Positions 61,201-64,000 of a stretch of DNA of 64,000 nucleotides are shown here, piece after piece. This stretch comes from Fenollaria massiliensis. Its GTDB lineage: Bacteria; Bacillota; Clostridia; Tissierellales; Peptoniphilaceae. The first letter of the stretch is position 1. The number at the start of each line of letters is the position of its first letter. The stretch spans positions 62,001 to 126,000 of the forward strand of contig NZ_HG326228.1 of NCBI RefSeq assembly GCF_000312505.2, read 5' to 3'. A model generated the notes under the pieces. It saw nothing but the letters and a program-made list of their open reading frames with translations. It had not been told where the DNA came from and made no database searches. The translations under genes and the position numbers were made by a program.

Positions 61201-62702
61201 TTGATGATAATAAACCTATAATCAAGTCAGCTGAAATAATCAGCAAAGGCGATGCTAAATATGTTAAGCTAAGCGTCTCAGATGACATAGGCATAGATAC
61301 TATAGGTGTTCAGCAAGTAAAAGAAACTGGTAAAGACGATGATGGCGAGCCTATATACAACAATCACAAGTATAATGAAGTGAGCGGACTTTATTATGGA
61401 AACACTGATTTTTACACTGAAGATGAAGCGAGAGTGACTGAACAAGATGAAAAAGTTACTAAGTCACTTGAAAAGCTTAAAGATTCTAAAAAATTAAATA
61501 CAGTTTATGTAAAAGTTGATGACATTTGTGATATTGAAAAATTATGCGTATATGTTAAAGACATTGCAGGCAACTGGGCTGAAGAGAAGGTTCTTGACAC
61601 TAATTACAAATCAAATGAAACTGTTAAGCTTAAGCTTATAGGCGAGAGCGCTGCTTTTTGGACAGAAACAACATGTTCTGACAAGAGCAAGTGGAATGAC
61701 AATATTTATAATATTCAAAAAGGTTCTTATGGTGAAGTTCAAATACAATTGCCAGATAATGACAAGGAATATGCCATCGGATCAGCTATAATCAATGGCG
61801 AAGAGTATGCCGATAAATTTGAATATGATCAAGACGCAAGACTTTATTACATGCCATATAGATTTGAAGATGATACTACATTTACTTCAAGAATATATGA
61901 GGTAAAGCCAGCTGAAGCAAAAGGACTTCCTCAAGGCAATGGATATCCTTCCATATATCTAACACAACCAGAAAACGCATGGACTGTTAGTGAGAACGGA
62001 CCTCTTAACGATCAAGGTGATGCGCCTGAGATTGAAGATGGCAAGCTAAATGTTATAGGAGCTGTGGCTTTCACTGATAAGAGCGATTTAGCTAAATTAA
62101 CTCTTAGAATAATAGACGATGTAAATAAAAAAGTTTTATCAGAAAAAGATATTACAAATGAAGTTAAGCTTGAACAAACTGGCGAAATTAGCAATGCTGA
62201 TGGCGTTATCTACGATGGACTTGCACTTGTATTCAAAACTTCCATCGATATGGTTAAGGGCTATAGCAATCTAAAATTACAAGTAGAAGCTGAAAATAAA
62301 TCTGGCAAGAAAACTATCACAGCTGCTACAATTGCAGTTGATGAGAGTCCTGCTACATTTAACTACACTATTGACAAAAGAGGTATAGCTAGTGATAAAG
62401 CTACCATCAAGTACACTCTTGCTGATGATAACAAATCTACAGAGATTATTGTTGATAGAGTTACAAATGATGACAAGAATGAATTTATAGAAACAGTTTA
62501 TAGAAAACTTTATGATAAGTTTGATATAGATAGGCTTGATGCAGTTAGATACATTAACAAGGATAAGTTTACAGTAAAACTTAAACCAGGTTATAACAAA
62601 TTTAAAGTTTCTATAAGTGAAGTGGGCACAGCTAGAGTAAATGAAAAATATATAATTATTTACAGACTAGACCCAAGTATCAAGCTTAAGAAGCTTAAAT
62701 AA
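58263..62702 (+). CDS. Large secreted S8 (subtilisin-like) protease with PA domain
   Basis: About 1479 residues. TTG 58263 is preferred because GAGGAGG lies eight bases upstream, whereas ATG 58257 is only two bases from it. After the signal peptide (IFALILALMMLCTSFSQITFA) comes an inhibitor-I9-like propeptide region, then the catalytic domain with Asp in VVAVLDTGFD (about 205), His in GSRHGLHVAG (about 276) and Ser in MSGTSMATPHVAGAA (about 612). A PA domain (KDALVLVDRGECTFNEKA) is inserted at about 475-560. Fn3-like and beta-sandwich modules fill the rest, as in lactocepin and C5a-peptidase types. No LPXTG or SLH is seen; the next gene encodes an SLH protein that may retain it. Confidence 0.92.
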   Translation: MKHSKKIFALILALMMLCTSFSQITFAKKDVNTTEAMIKAIHTRKRPINQKRVLSKSINAKRAKSDAKSMNESVRLVVELDEAPLVMQEKGAKVLANTRKTKDALNKIKKSEDNVKALMRKAKIDFKELYSLDTFVSGFSIYTKRKNIAAIEKIKGVKRVHISEKYTLPKTNKGDKPQMYASLSMISAPNVWASKKYKGEGQVVAVLDTGFDMNNLESFRLDDDAKKEIALTKNKVNELKEKYGLKGKYICEKIPYVYNYHDETADLDALQDRYGSRHGLHVAGTIGANEADDYKNANNLAKTPIKGVAPNAQLIIMKVFSTSLTDLSTYSDAQCKAIEDAYKLGADVMNLSLGSPAGFITDDDIVQVAMQNAIKAGCLVAVANGNEGTSYFDADGAMKALEGNTDYGMAGSPATGWATTSVAAITNTKYLVCSLDSNNDKIKNIKYTWGSEITPENYTFNKFVYANKGKASDINKIEPEKIKDALVLVDRGECTFNEKASNARDAGAKGVIVINTDDEPMTMVGFNDVNFPAVIVGNTDGKKILKYIDDSGLSISFNKEMSVQDNPKAGQMADFTSWGPTPDLTMKPEITAPGADIYSIDQDYKYQVMSGTSMATPHVAGAAAIVMQFIKDRDSVFYEEAKDASKREALTKTLLMNTAIPQKDEETYYPVRRQGAGLIDLANLMKAKATVKATAKNDRMLDAKAELKSFADKEFTIDYTLKNYSDKDIAYTLEPAMLTEKFVNDKDFGSVSTETDRDMNFSIDKKSVVAKASSTIKFSVKFNFANDDINLNNYVEGFLRFVPEDTEKDATLTVPYLGFYGDWSKPRLFDVFSHEWSDDLKPNILNKDTNDAMGDVFDFTEESDEAAGVDNKVNSFEYKGKMTYITNHDSSEQIKIRFGLLRNAEYIKARIEDASNKILMDNLIDLSYFAKSRLAENGGENWISLFKEDFAENDFAKVILKGKLNTEKENIQEVSVPIYFDDNKPIIKSAEIISKGDAKYVKLSVSDDIGIDTIGVQQVKETGKDDDGEPIYNNHKYNEVSGLYYGNTDFYTEDEARVTEQDEKVTKSLEKLKDSKKLNTVYVKVDDICDIEKLCVYVKDIAGNWAEEKVLDTNYKSNETVKLKLIGESAAFWTETTCSDKSKWNDNIYNIQKGSYGEVQIQLPDNDKEYAIGSAIINGEEYADKFEYDQDARLYYMPYRFEDDTTFTSRIYEVKPAEAKGLPQGNGYPSIYLTQPENAWTVSENGPLNDQGDAPEIEDGKLNVIGAVAFTDKSDLAKLTLRIIDDVNKKVLSEKDITNEVKLEQTGEISNADGVIYDGLALVFKTSIDMVKGYSNLKLQVEAENKSGKKTITAATIAVDESPATFNYTIDKRGIASDKATIKYTLADDNKSTEIIVDRVTNDDKNEFIETVYRKLYDKFDIDRLDAVRYINKDKFTVKLKPGYNKFKVSISEVGTARVNEKYIIIYRLDPSIKLKKLK

Positions 62703-62713
62703 GGAGGCAGAGC

Positions 62714-64000
62714 ATGAAAAAGAAATTAGCTATAATTATTTCACTAATCTTAGTCGCTATCTTTTCTGTAAATTTAGTTGCAGCCTCATATAAGGACCTT
62801 GATGGACACTGGGCAAAGGACTATATAGACGATGGCGGAGCACTAGAATTATTCGATAAGCGTGAAGATGGAAGCTTTGGCGCAAATGAAAAGCTTAGCA
62901 GAGCTGAATTGATTCAAGCGATAAATAGATTAACTGGAGTTATTGAAGAAAGTGATATTAGCTTTACTGATATAAAAGAGGATGACCCTTATTACAAAGA
63001 ATATAAAAAGGCTGTTTACACAGGTTTTATTGAAAACAAAGCTGATAAGGCTGAGCCAAAGAAGTTAGTAAGTAGAAGTGAAACAGTTGCAATGCTTGCC
63101 ATTGTTTATGGTATAGACGCAAAAGAAGATGAAGGTGTTTTCACTGACCTTGAAGGAGTAAAGGAAGCTGGCTATATAAACGCATTGAATGCACTTGGCC
63201 TTCTTATCGGTTACCCTGACGGAACATTTAAGCCGAATGACAATATTACAAGAGCTGAATTTATATCGCTTGTAGCAGTTATTTATAAAAGACTTGGTAC
63301 ACCAGTTAGATATCCAGCTAATTACAAAGACGCTGACAAGTCCGAGCTTAAGAAGCTATTAATGAATGGCATGGGCTATGCAAAGAAGGCAAGTGATGAG
63401 CTAGCAAATGCTTATGAATTTGCTTATGCAAACGCAAAACTTGTTTTAAATAATAAAAAGGCAATAGTAAGTGAAATTGAAAGTGCTTGTGAAAAACTTT
63501 CAGACGCGATAGATGCTATAAAAGAAGAAAATGCTGAGACTAAGAGTGATGAGGCTAAAGTTGAAGAAGCAAGTAGTGATAAAGATGAGCTTAAAGATTT
63601 AATCAAGATGGCAGACGCTATGATTAAGATGGCTGATAGTGATTATTACAAGGATAATTACGAAAGAGCTCTAGACAATTTAAAAACTGTTCTTGGAAAT
63701 GCAAAAGAAATTTTAAAATATGACGAAATAAGTGAAGAGGACCTAGAAGGAGCAAAGACTGCTCTTGAAGATGGCATAAATGCTCTTTACGCAGATCAAA
63801 ATGCTATTGACGAGATAAAGGATGCTATTAATTATCTAAAAGATCTTAATAAAGATATTAAAAATGCTGATGTAAATGGATTGATTGAAGAAGCTGAAAA
63901 GCTTATCGTATCAAAGCCAATGCATGATGAAGCTGATGATATGTTATATAAGCTTGATGACGCTATAAACATGCTTCTTAATACAATGGATGAAAATTCG
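62714..64000 (+). CDS. SLH-domain protein, N-terminal part (runs off the window)
   Basis: 429 codons to the end of the window without a stop. ATG 62714 follows AAGGAGG, eleven bases after the protease stop, so the two are co-transcribed. A signal peptide ends near LVAAS. Three SLH domains come first (DLDGHWAKDYIDDGG, EYKKAVYTGFIENK, YINALNALGLLIGYPDGTF with ITRAEF), residues about 25-200, then a long helical, Glu/Lys/Asp-rich region with FIVAR-like motifs (ALDNLKTVLGNAKEIL, DAINYLKDLNKDI). The protein probably binds the cell wall by its N-terminus and extends helices outward. Confidence 0.9.
   Translation, partial: MKKKLAIIISLILVAIFSVNLVAASYKDLDGHWAKDYIDDGGALELFDKREDGSFGANEKLSRAELIQAINRLTGVIEESDISFTDIKEDDPYYKEYKKAVYTGFIENKADKAEPKKLVSRSETVAMLAIVYGIDAKEDEGVFTDLEGVKEAGYINALNALGLLIGYPDGTFKPNDNITRAEFISLVAVIYKRLGTPVRYPANYKDADKSELKKLLMNGMGYAKKASDELANAYEFAYANAKLVLNNKKAIVSEIESACEKLSDAIDAIKEENAETKSDEAKVEEASSDKDELKDLIKMADAMIKMADSDYYKDNYERALDNLKTVLGNAKEILKYDEISEEDLEGAKTALEDGINALYADQNAIDEIKDAINYLKDLNKDIKNADVNGLIEEAEKLIVSKPMHDEADDMLYKLDDAINMLLNTMDENS

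Noticed and set aside
1-64000. CRISPR arrays, tRNA and rRNA genes
   Set aside because: No regularly spaced repeats and no tRNA-like cloverleaf or rRNA sequence were noticed in any spacer.

Overview
The window reads as a low-GC Gram-positive anaerobe. Codons are A/T-ending, Shine-Dalgarno sites are strong (AGGAGG), promoters match TTGACA-17-TATAAT, and intrinsic terminators follow most operons. Class II (B12-dependent) ribonucleotide reductase, an arginine deiminase operon, a type 2 IPP isomerase, SLH-anchored surface proteins, stalk-domain (copper amine oxidase N-terminal-like) secreted proteins and a small CXXC protein of CD1871A type together suggest Tissierellia, probably a Peptoniphilaceae-like gut or mucosal coccus. 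The assignment to family is inference. No rRNA, tRNA, CRISPR array or intact prophage was seen.

Layout. 1-9.3 kb: tail of a DUF4143 ATPase; a GntR(YtrA-type)/ABC efflux operon with its own palindromic operator; pgeF and an M18 aminopeptidase on the minus strand; pyrC with an overlapping ATP-NAD-kinase-like gene; an autonomous 38-codon membrane peptide gene; a second DUF4143 ATPase. 9.5-14.6 kb: nrdJ; a MarR regulator; a redox operon of lipoprotein thioredoxin, CXXC mini-protein and polyferredoxin. 14.8-21.8 kb: arcABC, glutaredoxin, methyltransferase, a lipoprotein/membrane pair and a stalk-thioredoxin fusion. 21.9-27.9 kb: a housekeeping run dnaX-ybaB-recR-murI-fni-pncB.

28-43 kb is the accessory and surface-protein region: an SLH protein, a truncated paralogue of it, a 1839-residue secreted protein behind a structured leader RNA with terminator, a 1041-residue SLH protein, and an AT-rich membrane-protein operon whose first gene is broken by two homopolymer shifts. 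It ends in a toxin-antitoxin scar: a RelB antitoxin lacking its central domain, followed directly by what looks like a complete convergent type I toxin-antitoxin locus (25-residue hydrophobic peptide on the minus strand, GC-hairpin RNA on the plus strand). I consider this locus the best candidate for an undescribed system here.

43.8-64 kb: hpf and an S9 peptidase; a ClbS/DfsB and BRO-domain pair sharing a 27-bp palindromic repeat; a TRIC channel; a cluster of six DnaA-box-like nonamers beside an AT-rich stretch; two paralogous stalk proteins behind duplicated promoters; an IS3-family element whose flanks are halves of two different terminators; ppx-ppk1 for polyphosphate; a cysteine desulfurase-like/DUF4446 pair; a large S8 protease; and the start of another SLH protein running off the end.

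Themes: thiol redox (three thioredoxin/glutaredoxin proteins, Fe-S protein, class II RNR), arginine fermentation for ATP, phosphate and NAD metabolism, and a heavily elaborated S-layer-type surface. Several start codons were moved from the longest possible ORF to the Shine-Dalgarno-supported site. All function calls rest on reading motifs by eye, without database searches.
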